A stretch of DNA of 64,000 nt, from the NCBI GenBank assembly GCA_030430565.1, contig JAUIKS010000021.1, positions 145,183-209,182 on the forward strand, read 5' to 3'. The first letter of the stretch is position 1. Every line of letters starts with the position of its first letter. A model generated the notes under the pieces. It was not told where the DNA came from, ran no database searches, and worked only from the letters and a program-made list of their open reading frames with translations. This DNA is from Polyangia bacterium (lineage in GTDB: Bacteria > Myxococcota_A > Polyangia > Nannocystales > Nannocystaceae). Made by a program: the position numbers and the translations under genes. Below are positions 45,076-53,688 of this stretch, in pieces.

Positions 45076-45093
45076 CATGTCCATAAAACCATG
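45076..45093. promoter_or_regulatory. dispersed 18-bp dyad element
   Basis: CATGTCCATAAAACCATG, 11 of 14 symmetric positions. It lies in the gap between two divergent genes, 49 bp from the minus-strand start and about 90 bp from the plus-strand start. Confidence 0.55.
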
Positions 45094-45182
45094 TTATGGG
45101 CGCGCCCGCGCGCGCGATCTGTTCGGGATCAAGGCGACCGCTTTGGCTTGACCCGCCGGGCGCGGGCGGGCCTACTGCCGCG

Positions 45183-45788
45183 GTGGGGAGACGCGACACG
45201 CGGAGGAAGCGAGCGCGCGAGCGGGCGCCCGATCGCGCGCGCTGGCGCGAGAAGACCGACGCCGAGCTGCTCGCGCCCGGCGAGCTCGTCGGGCGCAAGG
45301 CGGCGGCGGGCTGGCACCTGCTCGGCGTGGTCGGCTTCGCCGGGCGCTGGCGCGGGCCGGCGGCCGCGCGCGAGGAGGACGCGCGGCGGCTGCTCGAGCG
45401 CGAGTTCGTCGCGGCGCGCGAGCGCCACGGCGCGTCGCTGGTGATCGTCAGCGGCGCGACCAACTCGGGCGTGCTGAACCTGACCTACGCGGCCTGCGAG
45501 CGGCTCGGGATCACGGCGATGGGGATCACGGCCGGGCAGGCGCTCGCCTACTCCCTCGCGCCGATGCAGTACGTAATCCCGGTGGGACAGCGCTTCGGCG
45601 ATGAGTCGCCGCTCTTCGTCGAGTCGATCGACGCGCTCGTGATGCTGGGCGGCGGCGCGCAGTCGCGGCGCGAGGCGCTCGCGGCGAGCGGGCGGGGGAT
45701 CCCGATCACGGTGATCCAGGGCTTCGGCGGGGCGGCGGACGAGCTGACGGCCGAGGAGCTGCCGCGCGCGCGCTGGGTGTCGCTGTAG
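45183..45788 (+). CDS. SLOG/Rossmann-type nucleotide-binding protein
   Basis: About 201 residues from GTG 45183. The upstream ATG at 45096 would add 29 residues with no coding character. A very basic N-terminus is followed by a Rossmann-like core: LVIVSGATNSGVLNLTYAAC, then a second strand with GITAGQALAY, then IDALVMLGGGAQSRREAL and PITVIQGFGGAADEL. The Gly-rich turns resemble SLOG-superfamily proteins (LOG/DprA-like), which bind nucleotides or NAD-derived signals. A role in nucleotide sensing is possible, but no operon partner supports it; the aldo/keto reductase-kinase gene follows 136 bp later. Confidence 0.62.
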   Translation: MGRRDTRRKRARERAPDRARWREKTDAELLAPGELVGRKAAAGWHLLGVVGFAGRWRGPAAAREEDARRLLEREFVAARERHGASLVIVSGATNSGVLNLTYAACERLGITAMGITAGQALAYSLAPMQYVIPVGQRFGDESPLFVESIDALVMLGGGAQSRREALAASGRGIPITVIQGFGGAADELTAEELPRARWVSL

Positions 45789-45924
45789 GAGCCGCGTCTC
45801 GGGTGGACACGGCGCGCGTCGGCGTGCGCTGACCTTGCCCTGGGCGAGCATCGATTCTATGACGGGCGATGTCGCGCGTCCGCGCGCGCTTCGATCACGC
45901 TCGAGTCGAGAGGAATTGGTTTCG

Positions 45925-47856
45925 ATGCACGCACGCCCCACCCCTGAACACGGCACCCCGCGCTTCGGCGTCCTCGGCGAGCTCGAGGTCCCCCTGGCGC
46001 TGGGCCTGCTCCGGCTCTCGACCCAGGGTCGACCCGAGGAGGCTGAGGCGATCAAGGTGATCCACCACGCGCTCGACCACGGGATCCGCGTGCTCGACAT
46101 CGCCGACACCTACGCGCTCGACGAGAAAGACCTGCACTACGGCGAGCGGCTCGCCGCCAAGGCCCTCGTGAGCTGGAGCGGCCCGCGCGAGCAGGTCCGC
46201 GTGATGACCAAGGCCGGGCTCACGCGCCCCAAGGGCAAGTGGCGACCCAACGCGCGACCCGAGCGCCTGCGCAGCTCGGTGGAGGGCAGCCTGAAGGCGC
46301 TCGGCGTCGAGCAGCTGTTTTTGTTCTCGCTGCACGTCAACGACCCGGCGGTGCCGTATGAGGACTCGCTGGCGACGCTCGCGGAGCTGCAGCGAGCCGG
46401 CAAGATCAAGCACCTCGGGCTGTGCAACGTCTCGATCGCCGAGGTCGAGCAGGCCCAGCGGCACTTCGAAGTGCGCGCGCTGCAGTGCGAACTCAGCGTC
46501 ATGAACCGCACGTCGAGCAAGGCCGGGCTGGTCGCGCTGGCCGAGCGGCTCCACATCCCCTTCCTCGCCCACCGCCCGCTCGGCGGTCACGCGAAGGTCG
46601 ACAAGCTGCTCAAGAATCGCGCGATGAAGCCGCTGGTGAGCAAGCACAAGGTCACGCCCCACGAGGCCGCGCTGGCGACCTTGCTGGACCTCCCGGGGCC
46701 GGTGCTGCCGCTGGTCGGCGCGACCAAGACGGCGAGCCTCGACTCGTCGCTGCGCGCGCTGACGCTGCGGCTCGACGACGCCGATCGGGCGCTGCGCGAG
46801 AAGATCAGCTTCGCGCCGACGCCCGAGGCGCTGCGCGAGCTCGAGCCGGCGGTGGACCCGAGCGCGCTGCCGACGATCGAGGTGAACGCGGGGCCAGGTC
46901 AGACGCCGGAGGTGGTGATCGTCATGGGGATCCAGGGCGCCGGCAAGTCCTCGCGGGTCGACGCCTACGTCGAGGCGGGGTACGAGCGCCTCAACCGCGA
47001 CCTGCTGGGCGGGAAGCTGGCGGACCTGCTGCCGCGGCTCGACGGGCTGCTGGCGGAGGGGAAGCGGCGCGTCGTGCTCGACAACACCTACCCGACGCGG
47101 GTGTCACGACGCGGGGTGATCCGGACAGCGCATCGCCACGGCGTGCCGGTCCGCTGCGTGCACCTGACGACGCCGCCACGCGAGGCGCTGATCAACGTCG
47201 CGCAGCGCATGCTCGAGCGCTACGGGCGGCTGCCCGGCGGCGACGAGCTCAAAGAGCTGGCCAAGCAAGATCCCAACCTGCCGCCGCCCCTGGCGCTCAC
47301 CCGCTACGCGCAGAGCTTTGAGCCTCCGGGCGCGGACGAGGGCTTCGGCGCGATCGAGTCCGTCGACTTCGTGCGTCGCCCGGCGCCGGAGGGCTACACG
47401 AACAAGGGCCTCTTGCTCGACGCCGACGGGACGCTGCGCAAGACCAAGAGCGGCGAGATCTACCCGCGGAGCCCCGATGACGTCGAGCTGCTGCCGGGTC
47501 GCCGCGAGGTCCTGCAGCGCTGGATCGACGAGGGCTACCAGCTGTTCTTCATCTCCAACCAAAGCGGCGTCGCTTCGAAAAAGCTGACGGCCGAGGACGC
47601 CGCCGCATGCCTCGCGCGCACGCAGGAGCTGCTCGACCTGCCGGTGACGGAGCAGCTGTTCTGCCCGCACAAGTCGTTCCCGGTGCAGTGCTTCTGCCGC
47701 AAGCCGATGCCGGGCTGGGGCGTGTACCTGACGCGCAAGTACGAGCTGGCGCAGGAGCACTTGGTGATGGTGGGCGACATGGACTCCGACCGGCGCTTCG
47801 CGGAGGCGATCGGGGCGCGCTATTTCGACGCCGAGGAGTTTTTTTCACGGGGGTGA
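45925..47856 (+). CDS. three-domain fusion: aldo/keto reductase, polynucleotide-kinase-like, HAD phosphatase
   Basis: A 643-residue cytoplasmic protein with three enzyme-like domains. Residues 1 to about 315 are an aldo/keto reductase-type barrel with Asp58, Tyr63, Lys96 and His137 in the tetrad positions. Residues about 328-480 are a P-loop kinase with GIQGAGKSS (335-343), RLNRDLLGG and VVLDNTYPTR, the signature of PNKP/T4-Pnkp kinase domains. Residues about 494-643 are a HAD phosphatase of HisB/GmhB type: DADGT (499-503), SNQSG (544-548), a CPH-x6-CFC Cys/His zinc loop and MVGDMDSD. The combination suggests a 5'-kinase/3'-phosphatase acting on nucleic acid ends or a sugar substrate, with a redox or sensing module attached. 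Full-length fusion is supported by one uninterrupted frame. Confidence 0.85.
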   Translation: MHARPTPEHGTPRFGVLGELEVPLALGLLRLSTQGRPEEAEAIKVIHHALDHGIRVLDIADTYALDEKDLHYGERLAAKALVSWSGPREQVRVMTKAGLTRPKGKWRPNARPERLRSSVEGSLKALGVEQLFLFSLHVNDPAVPYEDSLATLAELQRAGKIKHLGLCNVSIAEVEQAQRHFEVRALQCELSVMNRTSSKAGLVALAERLHIPFLAHRPLGGHAKVDKLLKNRAMKPLVSKHKVTPHEAALATLLDLPGPVLPLVGATKTASLDSSLRALTLRLDDADRALREKISFAPTPEALRELEPAVDPSALPTIEVNAGPGQTPEVVIVMGIQGAGKSSRVDAYVEAGYERLNRDLLGGKLADLLPRLDGLLAEGKRRVVLDNTYPTRVSRRGVIRTAHRHGVPVRCVHLTTPPREALINVAQRMLERYGRLPGGDELKELAKQDPNLPPPLALTRYAQSFEPPGADEGFGAIESVDFVRRPAPEGYTNKGLLLDADGTLRKTKSGEIYPRSPDDVELLPGRREVLQRWIDEGYQLFFISNQSGVASKKLTAEDAAACLARTQELLDLPVTEQLFCPHKSFPVQCFCRKPMPGWGVYLTRKYELAQEHLVMVGDMDSDRRFAEAIGARYFDAEEFFSRG

Positions 47857-47903
47857 GGCGCGCCGGCGTTGCGCTGGCCTGAAAAGTCGCGGAGAGTGGG
47901 CTC

Positions 47904-49118
47904 GTGACCTGTATTTTTGGACATAACCTCTCGCGCCCGCGTCGCCTCGCCTTGATCGTCACGTGCCTCGCGGCGCCCGCGGTCGCCTCGCCGGCGTGCG
48001 GGGACGACACGGGCGCGTCGACCTCGGAGGCCGACGCGAGCGCGGGCAGCGAGGGATCCGACCCGAGCGCGGGGAGCTCCGCGACGACGAACGCGGCGAG
48101 TGACCCCAGCGGCACCGAGGGCTCCAGCTCCAGCAGCGGGACGACCGCTGGCGACGGGGATGGAGACGGAGACGGAGACGGGGATGGAGACGGAGACGGC
48201 GACGGCGACGGCGACGGAGACGGCGACGGAGACGGCGACGGGGATGGCGACGGGGATGGCGACGGAGACGGGGATGGCGACGGAGACGGAGACGGCGACG
48301 GCGACGGAGACGAGCCGTTTCTGTGGAACTCCCCCAACCTCTGGTACTCGGTCGAGGACAAGCTGATCTACATCGCGCTCAACGAGGACGACGGGACTGT
48401 TGACGAGATCGTCTCGAGCACGGTGATGACGCCGCTCATCGACGGCTACAACAGCATCACGATGCTCGAGGACGGCTCGCTGCTGGGGGCGCGCATGGCT
48501 CAGAGCGAGGACAGCACCGAGATCTTCCACGTCCCGGAGCCGCCGATCGTCGCCTCGGAGATCACCGTGGACGTGATCGGCGTGGTCCCGGACAACCTCG
48601 CGATCGAGGCGCTCTACACCGACTGCGAGGGGCGCGTGTACCTGATGGACACCGGCGCGAACGGCAGCGATCCGGTGGGGAACCGGCTGATCCGCTTCAC
48701 CGGCGACTACCTGCAGGGGGACCTCAACTACGAGGTGATCACCGATCTGCAGAACGCGTCGGTCGCGGATATCGACGACATGGCGCCGGGGATCAACGAG
48801 CAGGGGGAGATCACCGACGGGGACGGCTTCGCGATCGACTCGGGCGAGGTCTACGACTTCGACTACACGACGGGGACGGGCGTCTTACTGGGCCCTGGGG
48901 GGACGTGGGGCATCCACACGCTCGGCGGCCCGCTGTTCACGGACGACGCCGCGCGGCTGTACCTGTTCACGCTCGACGCTGAGCTGATCGAGGCCGACCC
49001 GGTGGACCTGATGCTCTCGGATGTGCTGGCGGTCGGCCCCGACGTGATCGGCGACAAGCCGAAGGGCTGGAGCGGGATCACGGGGCCGCTGACGGACTGC
49101 GTCTCGACGATCGACTAG
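47904..49118 (+). CDS. lipoprotein with 27-unit Gly-Asp tract
   Basis: Predicted 404-residue lipoprotein. GTG 47904 begins a signal peptide containing RPRRLALIVTCLAAPAVASPAC. A Ser/Thr/Ala linker is followed by an uninterrupted (Gly-Asp)n tract of about 54 residues, an extreme calcium-binding-like or rod-like acidic spacer. The C-terminal 260 residues look like a beta-propeller or similar repeat fold (WYSVEDKLIYIALN, YLMDTGANG, GLLGPGGTWGIHTLGGPLF-like segments). A weak dyad element (10 of 14) at 47908-47925 overlaps its first codons, so the true start is uncertain. No catalytic motif is seen. Confidence 0.75.
   Translation: MTCIFGHNLSRPRRLALIVTCLAAPAVASPACGDDTGASTSEADASAGSEGSDPSAGSSATTNAASDPSGTEGSSSSSGTTAGDGDGDGDGDGDGDGDGDGDGDGDGDGDGDGDGDGDGDGDGDGDGDGDGDGDGDEPFLWNSPNLWYSVEDKLIYIALNEDDGTVDEIVSSTVMTPLIDGYNSITMLEDGSLLGARMAQSEDSTEIFHVPEPPIVASEITVDVIGVVPDNLAIEALYTDCEGRVYLMDTGANGSDPVGNRLIRFTGDYLQGDLNYEVITDLQNASVADIDDMAPGINEQGEITDGDGFAIDSGEVYDFDYTTGTGVLLGPGGTWGIHTLGGPLFTDDAARLYLFTLDAELIEADPVDLMLSDVLAVGPDVIGDKPKGWSGITGPLTDCVSTID
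47908..47925. promoter_or_regulatory. weak copy of the dispersed dyad element
   Basis: CCTGTATTTTTGGACATA, 10 of 14 symmetric positions. It overlaps the first codons of the Gly-Asp lipoprotein gene. Chance cannot be excluded at this score. Confidence 0.35.
48150..48311 (+). repeat. in-frame hexanucleotide repeat, 27 units
   Basis: About 27 units of GG(C/A/G)GA(C/T) encode (Gly-Asp)27 in the lipoprotein. Third-position variation (GGC, GGA, GGG; GAC, GAT) shows it is not perfectly homogenised, and any slippage by whole units stays in frame. Confidence 0.9.
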
Positions 49119-49130
49119 TCGCAGGGGACT

Positions 49131-49922
49131 TCAGCACGGCGATGCGTAGCACTTGCTCTGCAGCCGTACGGTCTCGATGATGACGCGCCAGCGATCGTCC
49201 TCGCGCTGCATGACGATCGCTTTATTGTGGAGCCGGCGCCCCACGCCTTGAAGGCGATCGAAGTGACCGCGATCGCAGAGCACGACACGAGAGGGGCTGT
49301 CCATCCGAATGAATTCAATATCCTGCGGACGTACGGACAGCTCGCCCGTGAGTTCCGGGCGCTTGTCGCGAATGTCGATATTCGGCGCGTCGTAAAAGCA
49401 GTCCAAAGGCGCCGCGAATCCGTCGTAGTAGCGCTCCTTGTCATTCTTGTTGAACGCGTCGATCAGCTCCAAATAGTCGCGTTTCGCCTCTTCGGCCTCG
49501 CTCGGGATGATCGGCGGCGAGGCGGCGCTGCCCGTTAACCAGGTGCTCAGATCCAGCGGAACGTGAAAGAACACGCTGCTAAAGAGACAGACGAGCGACG
49601 CGACGAACAGCGCGACCGCGGCCCACATGATCACGAGGGCGGGCCGGAGCAGGGCCTGCGGCCCGAGCTTCGTCAGCGCCGCGAACGCGACGATAATGGC
49701 CGCGAAGACGACGCAGATCATGATCGCAACGAAGGCGACGCGCCAATCGTAGAGAAAAACGACCCCTGTCGTCGTGACGACCGCGACGATGCCGAGCAGA
49801 CCGAAGAGAGGCCGCGCGGCTGGGTACTGTCTCACGATCTCCTTGAGCACCTCGGCCGCGGCGACGATCGGCTTGAGGACCGGAGTCGTTCCTTGCGCTG
49901 GTTCCTGCGTTCCTGCTGGCAT
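49131..49922 (-). CDS. membrane protein with soluble NTF2-like tail
   Basis: A 263-residue protein. The N-terminal half has three hydrophobic helices (LFGLLGIVAVVTTTGVVFLY, VAFVAIMICVVFAAIIVAFAA, LVIMWAAVALFVASLVCLF). From about residue 140 comes a soluble domain with EAKRDYLELIDAFNKNDKERYYDGFAAPLDCFYD, then IEFIRMDSPSRVVLCDRG and DRWRVIIETV, a pattern seen in NTF2/SnoaL-like domains. The fold assignment is moderate and the role unknown. It lies 110 bp downstream of the polysaccharide cluster on the same strand and converges on the Gly-Asp lipoprotein. Confidence 0.68.
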   Translation of the reverse strand: MPAGTQEPAQGTTPVLKPIVAAAEVLKEIVRQYPAARPLFGLLGIVAVVTTTGVVFLYDWRVAFVAIMICVVFAAIIVAFAALTKLGPQALLRPALVIMWAAVALFVASLVCLFSSVFFHVPLDLSTWLTGSAASPPIIPSEAEEAKRDYLELIDAFNKNDKERYYDGFAAPLDCFYDAPNIDIRDKRPELTGELSVRPQDIEFIRMDSPSRVVLCDRGHFDRLQGVGRRLHNKAIVMQREDDRWRVIIETVRLQSKCYASPC

Positions 49923-50033
49923 GCGTCACGCCTCGCTCTCGCGAATCAAGATAAACAAATCGCGTACGCGAGAGGTTGGAAATCGATCTCTCCAAGTGAG
50001 GGCGTATCTCCGTATGTGGGGGCACGCCGAATG

Positions 50034-51431
50034 TCACCCCGGCGGCTCGAGCTCGCTGATCACGGCGCGCAGCTTGCCGCTCTTGGTCCGCGGGATCGCG
50101 TCGACGAACTCGAGCTCGACGCGCATGCCGTCGCCGACGCGCTCGCGCAGCGCGCGGCGCAGCGCGTCGGCGTTCTCGGGTCGCCACTGCGGGGTCGTGA
50201 CGATCTTGACGCGCAGGTGATCGAGCGCGGTCTGGATGATCTGGCTCTCGAGCACGCCGTCGATGTACTGAAACGCGTTGTTCGAGAGACGCCCGAGGAG
50301 CGCGCCTTCAGGGGTGCGGACGTAGGCCTCGATCCGCCCGTCGATCCGCTCGACCGAGAGGCCCACGCGGCCGCAGGCGCAGGGGGTCGTGACGCGCCGG
50401 ACGATGTCGCCGGTGTCGTAGCGGATCAGCGGGGCCGCGTCGTTGAGCAGCCCGGTGCAGTAGAGGCGGGCGAGCTCGGGTTGACCGGGGAGCGGCTCGA
50501 GCTCGACGACGCCGACCTCGTGGTCGAAGTGGTAGCGGCCCTCGAGGCACTCGCTGGCGGCGACGACCATCTCGGCCATGCCGTAGAAGTCGCCGACCGG
50601 CGCGTCGAAGGCCCGCGAGATGGTGTCGCGCTGGCGCGCGCTGAGCGTCTCGGAGCTGGTGAGGACGACGCGGCAGCGCCAGGGCAGGCGGGCGCGCTGA
50701 TCGAGGATCGCGCGGGCGATGACGAAGAGCGCGGAGGGGTAGCCGGTGACGTAGTCGAAGCGCCCGCGCTGCAGGGCCTCGACGTAGCGCGGCAGCGCGT
50801 CGGCGCGCATGTGGAACTGGCTGAAGAGGGTCTGGCGCGCGGCCCAGTTGCGCGTCCAGAACGGCGGGCGCGTCTGGCTGATCGGGAGCAGCGGGCGGCC
50901 GTTAAACGTCGCGTGGGGCATGCCGCGCTGGAGCCCGTACCGCTCGCGCATGCGCCAGGCGACCGCGAAGTAGCGGGCGATCGTCTCGCGGGTGACGCGG
51001 AGCGGCAGCGAGGCGCCGGTGGTGCCGCCGGTGCGGAAGTCGACGCAGCGCGCGCTGGGGATGTCGTCGGCGTGCAGCCGCGCGCCGAGCTCACGGACCT
51101 CGGCCTTGCGCAGGATCGGGAGCTCGCGGAGCGTCTCGAGGTCGGGCAGCTGGGCGAGCGCGTCGGGGCGCAGGCCGAGCGCGGCGAAGCGCTCGCGGTA
51201 GTGGGGCACGTGGCGAGCCGCGCGCGCGAGCACCTGGCGCAGGCGCGCGAGCTGGTGGGCGCGCTGCTGCTCCTCGTCGCGCCACTGCGACCAGCGCAGG
51301 TCGACGAGCGCGCGTTCGAAGACGGGCCCGAAGCGCTCGCGCTGCAGGCGGTAGCCCTCGAGCGAGCAGGCGACGTCCTTGAGCGGCGCGGGCAGGCGCG
51401 GGTAGATCGAGAGCGCGAGCTGGCGGAGCAT
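50034..51431 (-). CDS. CapK/PaaK-like adenylate-forming protein
   Basis: A 465-residue protein of the phenylacetate-CoA-ligase/CapK family. The AMP-binding phosphate loop is RTGGTTGASLPLRV; later motifs are VGDFYGMAEM, LIRYDTGDIVRR with a CACGR zinc-like pair, and a C-terminal SGKLRAV Lys. CapK-type members are found in capsule and exopolysaccharide loci and may activate an acyl or amino-acid decoration. Its ATG overlaps the flippase stop by one base (TGATG), so it is translationally coupled and belongs to the polysaccharide operon. Confidence 0.9.
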   Translation of the reverse strand: MLRQLALSIYPRLPAPLKDVACSLEGYRLQRERFGPVFERALVDLRWSQWRDEEQQRAHQLARLRQVLARAARHVPHYRERFAALGLRPDALAQLPDLETLRELPILRKAEVRELGARLHADDIPSARCVDFRTGGTTGASLPLRVTRETIARYFAVAWRMRERYGLQRGMPHATFNGRPLLPISQTRPPFWTRNWAARQTLFSQFHMRADALPRYVEALQRGRFDYVTGYPSALFVIARAILDQRARLPWRCRVVLTSSETLSARQRDTISRAFDAPVGDFYGMAEMVVAASECLEGRYHFDHEVGVVELEPLPGQPELARLYCTGLLNDAAPLIRYDTGDIVRRVTTPCACGRVGLSVERIDGRIEAYVRTPEGALLGRLSNNAFQYIDGVLESQIIQTALDHLRVKIVTTPQWRPENADALRRALRERVGDGMRVELEFVDAIPRTKSGKLRAVISELEPPG

Positions 51432-52732
51432 CAGCGTGGTCCTCCTGGTTCAGCGGGCGATGTCAACAGGTCTTTCGGGTCAGGTCGTGAGACGGGCGCG
51501 CGCTCGGGCGGGGCGCGGCTCCAGGCCAGCAGCTGCACGAGCTCGGCGACCGCGAGCGCGAGCGGCGAGGCGGTGACGCCGAGGCCGAGCAGGGTCGAGC
51601 CGCCGATCAGCAGCGCGGCGCGGCCGAGCAGGCCGCTGAGGTCCCAGGGGACTAGGGTGCGCGGCGCGTGGGCGACTCGCTGCTGGCGGCCGACGGTGTT
51701 GGCGAAGCGCAGCGCCGCGAACGGGGCGCTGTAGAGCACGAGCGCGCGGACGCTGCCGGTGACCGCCCAGCCGGCGGCGTCGTCGATCGCCGCGGCGAGC
51801 GGCGCCCACCCCAGCAGCAGCGCGACCGCGGAGACGGCCGCGCCCATCCCGAGGCCGCCGAGCAAGGACCAGCGGCGGAGGACCACGTGCGCGCGGGCGG
51901 GCTCGTGCTTGTGCGCGCTGGCGTAGCGCAGCGCGACGATGGTCGCGGCCGCGGTCGGCACCATCAGCGCGGCGTTGACGAACAGGTAGGCGTAGTTGAG
52001 CAGCGCGAAGCCGCCCTCGTCGAAGATGTGCGGGGACGCGGCCGCGTCGAGCAGGCCGAGGTTGACGTAGAGGAGCGTGTCGAGCATCAGCCAGCGCGTG
52101 AAGCCGGCGCGCGCGCGCTGCTCGTCGCTCGCCTTCGCGTCGGAGCTGTCTTCTGAGTCATGTGTCCGAAGGGCCACCGGCGTGAGCACGAGGCCGCCGA
52201 GCGTGAGGCCGCCGAGCAGCCCGACCGCGGGCCCGAGCGCGCCGCCGGGGATCAGCAGCGCGCCGACGATGGTCCCGAGCGGCACGCCCCACTCGAACAC
52301 GAAGCCGCGCTTCTCAAAGCCGGCGCGCTCGGCCAGCACCCGCGCGGCGCCGCCGAAGAGCGCCGCGGGCACACACAGCGCGATCGCCCAGCCGGTCGGG
52401 GTCTGCAGCGCGGGGGGGCCGACGATGAGGCCGAGCGCGACCGCAGCGACCGCGAGCACGAGCCAGAGCGTCGGCAGCTCGGCGCGCAGCAGCTGGCGCG
52501 AGGGGACGACGCGCGGGACCGGGATCCAGCGCGCGCGCAGCAGCGCGAGGCCGAAGCCCCGGGTCGCGCCGATGACGACGAGGCCGCGGAAGAACAGGTC
52601 GGCGGCGCCGCTGGCCCGCAGCTCGCGCGCGATCACGAGCTCGCGCAGGACGCCGAGCAGCAGCGTGACGATCGAGAGGACCGCCATCCACGCGAAGGTC
52701 TCGCGCGCCCGCGCTGCGCCGTGAACGGACAT
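51431..52732 (-). CDS. MurJ/Wzx-like lipid-linked saccharide flippase
   Basis: A 433-residue polytopic membrane protein of the MOP superfamily. ATG 52732 follows GAGGGG. About 12-14 hydrophobic helices are visible; the N-terminus (FAWMAVLSIVTLLLGVLRELVIARELRASGAADLFF, split by short loops) resembles the conserved start of MurJ/Wzx proteins, where a helix is followed by Arg-Glu and a G-x-x-D. It would move a lipid-linked oligosaccharide to the outer face for polymerisation. It lies between the GT2 and CapK-like genes and is coupled to the latter. Confidence 0.85.
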   Translation of the reverse strand: MSVHGAARARETFAWMAVLSIVTLLLGVLRELVIARELRASGAADLFFRGLVVIGATRGFGLALLRARWIPVPRVVPSRQLLRAELPTLWLVLAVAAVALGLIVGPPALQTPTGWAIALCVPAALFGGAARVLAERAGFEKRGFVFEWGVPLGTIVGALLIPGGALGPAVGLLGGLTLGGLVLTPVALRTHDSEDSSDAKASDEQRARAGFTRWLMLDTLLYVNLGLLDAAASPHIFDEGGFALLNYAYLFVNAALMVPTAAATIVALRYASAHKHEPARAHVVLRRWSLLGGLGMGAAVSAVALLLGWAPLAAAIDDAAGWAVTGSVRALVLYSAPFAALRFANTVGRQQRVAHAPRTLVPWDLSGLLGRAALLIGGSTLLGLGVTASPLALAVAELVQLLAWSRAPPERAPVSRPDPKDLLTSPAEPGGPR

Positions 52733-52761
52733 GTCCCCTCGGCCTGCCCCAGCGATCGCCG

Positions 52762-53688
52762 CTACGGCGACGGCTCGCCCCCGGGTCTGGGCGCGAACTC
52801 CCGCGCGAGCGCGCCGCTGCGGCGCAGCTTCTCCTCGTAGATGAACAGGTCGATGAGCAGCGGGAACCAAAACGCCTTCATGCTCGAGTGCACGACGCCG
52901 GGGAGGCCGTCGCGCCAGGCGCCCAGCAAGACCATGCCGCGGACGCTGCGGACGAGCGGGCGCACGAACAGCGGCGTCTGGTTGTAGAGCCAGCGCAGCC
53001 CGATCATGCGGCCGGCCTTGGTCCCGACGTGAAAGCCCTCGAGCGTGCTGCCGACGTCACGGTCGAGGTAGGCGAGCGCCTCGCGCCGCGCGTAGCGGAT
53101 GTGCTTGTGGAACAGCTCGCTCATCGGCTTCGCGTCGCGGTGCACGAGCCGCGTGGCGAGGGTCGTGACCCGCATCTCGCGATCGTCGACGCGCTCGTTG
53201 ACCGCGCGGTGAAAGCGGGCGCGGTCGGGTCGCATGAGCCGGAGCACGCGGGCGTTGCGGTACTCGCCGTGGACGAGGCGGTGCCCGAGCCAGCGCACGT
53301 CGAGGCGCACGTAAGCGCCGTCGACCTCGTCGCGGGCGATGGTCTCCTCGATGTCTCGCCACAGCGCGGGCGTCAGCTCTTCGTCCGCGTCGAGGAAGAA
53401 CACCCAGCGGTACTCGTCGGCGGCGCGCGCGAGCGCGAAGTTGCGCTGCTTCGAATAGTTCTCGAAGGGGTGCTCGAGGACGGTCGCGCCGGCCGCCCGC
53501 GCGAGCGCCTGGGTGCGGTCCGTGGAGCCGGAGTCGACGACGATCACCGGCGCGCGGCCGTCGATCGAGGCCAGCGCCTTCGGCAGGTTGAGCTCCTCGT
53601 TGAGCGTCAGCAGGATGATCACGAGCGGCGCGCGGGCGCTGGTGATCCTGGCGTTGGGAGCAGCTTGTTCGGCGGGCGAGGGGCTCAT
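52762..53688 (-). CDS. family 2 glycosyltransferase
   Basis: A 308-residue glycosyltransferase that adds a sugar from a nucleotide donor. GT-A fold signatures are present: IILLTLNEELNLPKALAS, then VIVVDSGSTDRTQALA, NYSKQRNFAL and FFLDADEEL (the DxD metal site). The C-terminal part (LVHRDAKPMSELFHKHIRYA) resembles the WaaE/KdtX branch that acts on LPS inner core. The ATG at 53688 overlaps the stop of the O-antigen-ligase gene by 4 nt (ATGA). The same frame stays open for another 2.1 kb upstream, but that part is antisense-like and not real. Confidence 0.92.
   Translation of the reverse strand: MSPSPAEQAAPNARITSARAPLVIILLTLNEELNLPKALASIDGRAPVIVVDSGSTDRTQALARAAGATVLEHPFENYSKQRNFALARAADEYRWVFFLDADEELTPALWRDIEETIARDEVDGAYVRLDVRWLGHRLVHGEYRNARVLRLMRPDRARFHRAVNERVDDREMRVTTLATRLVHRDAKPMSELFHKHIRYARREALAYLDRDVGSTLEGFHVGTKAGRMIGLRWLYNQTPLFVRPLVRSVRGMVLLGAWRDGLPGVVHSSMKAFWFPLLIDLFIYEEKLRRSGALAREFAPRPGGEPSP

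Noticed and set aside
48150..48311. Hexamer tract as a CRISPR array
   Set aside because: Units are contiguous 6-mers without spacers, in frame inside a lipoprotein gene.
52718..52738. GGACATGTCC at the flippase start as a further dyad copy
   Set aside because: It is the ribosome site and start codon; the other half-site does not match (3 of 7).
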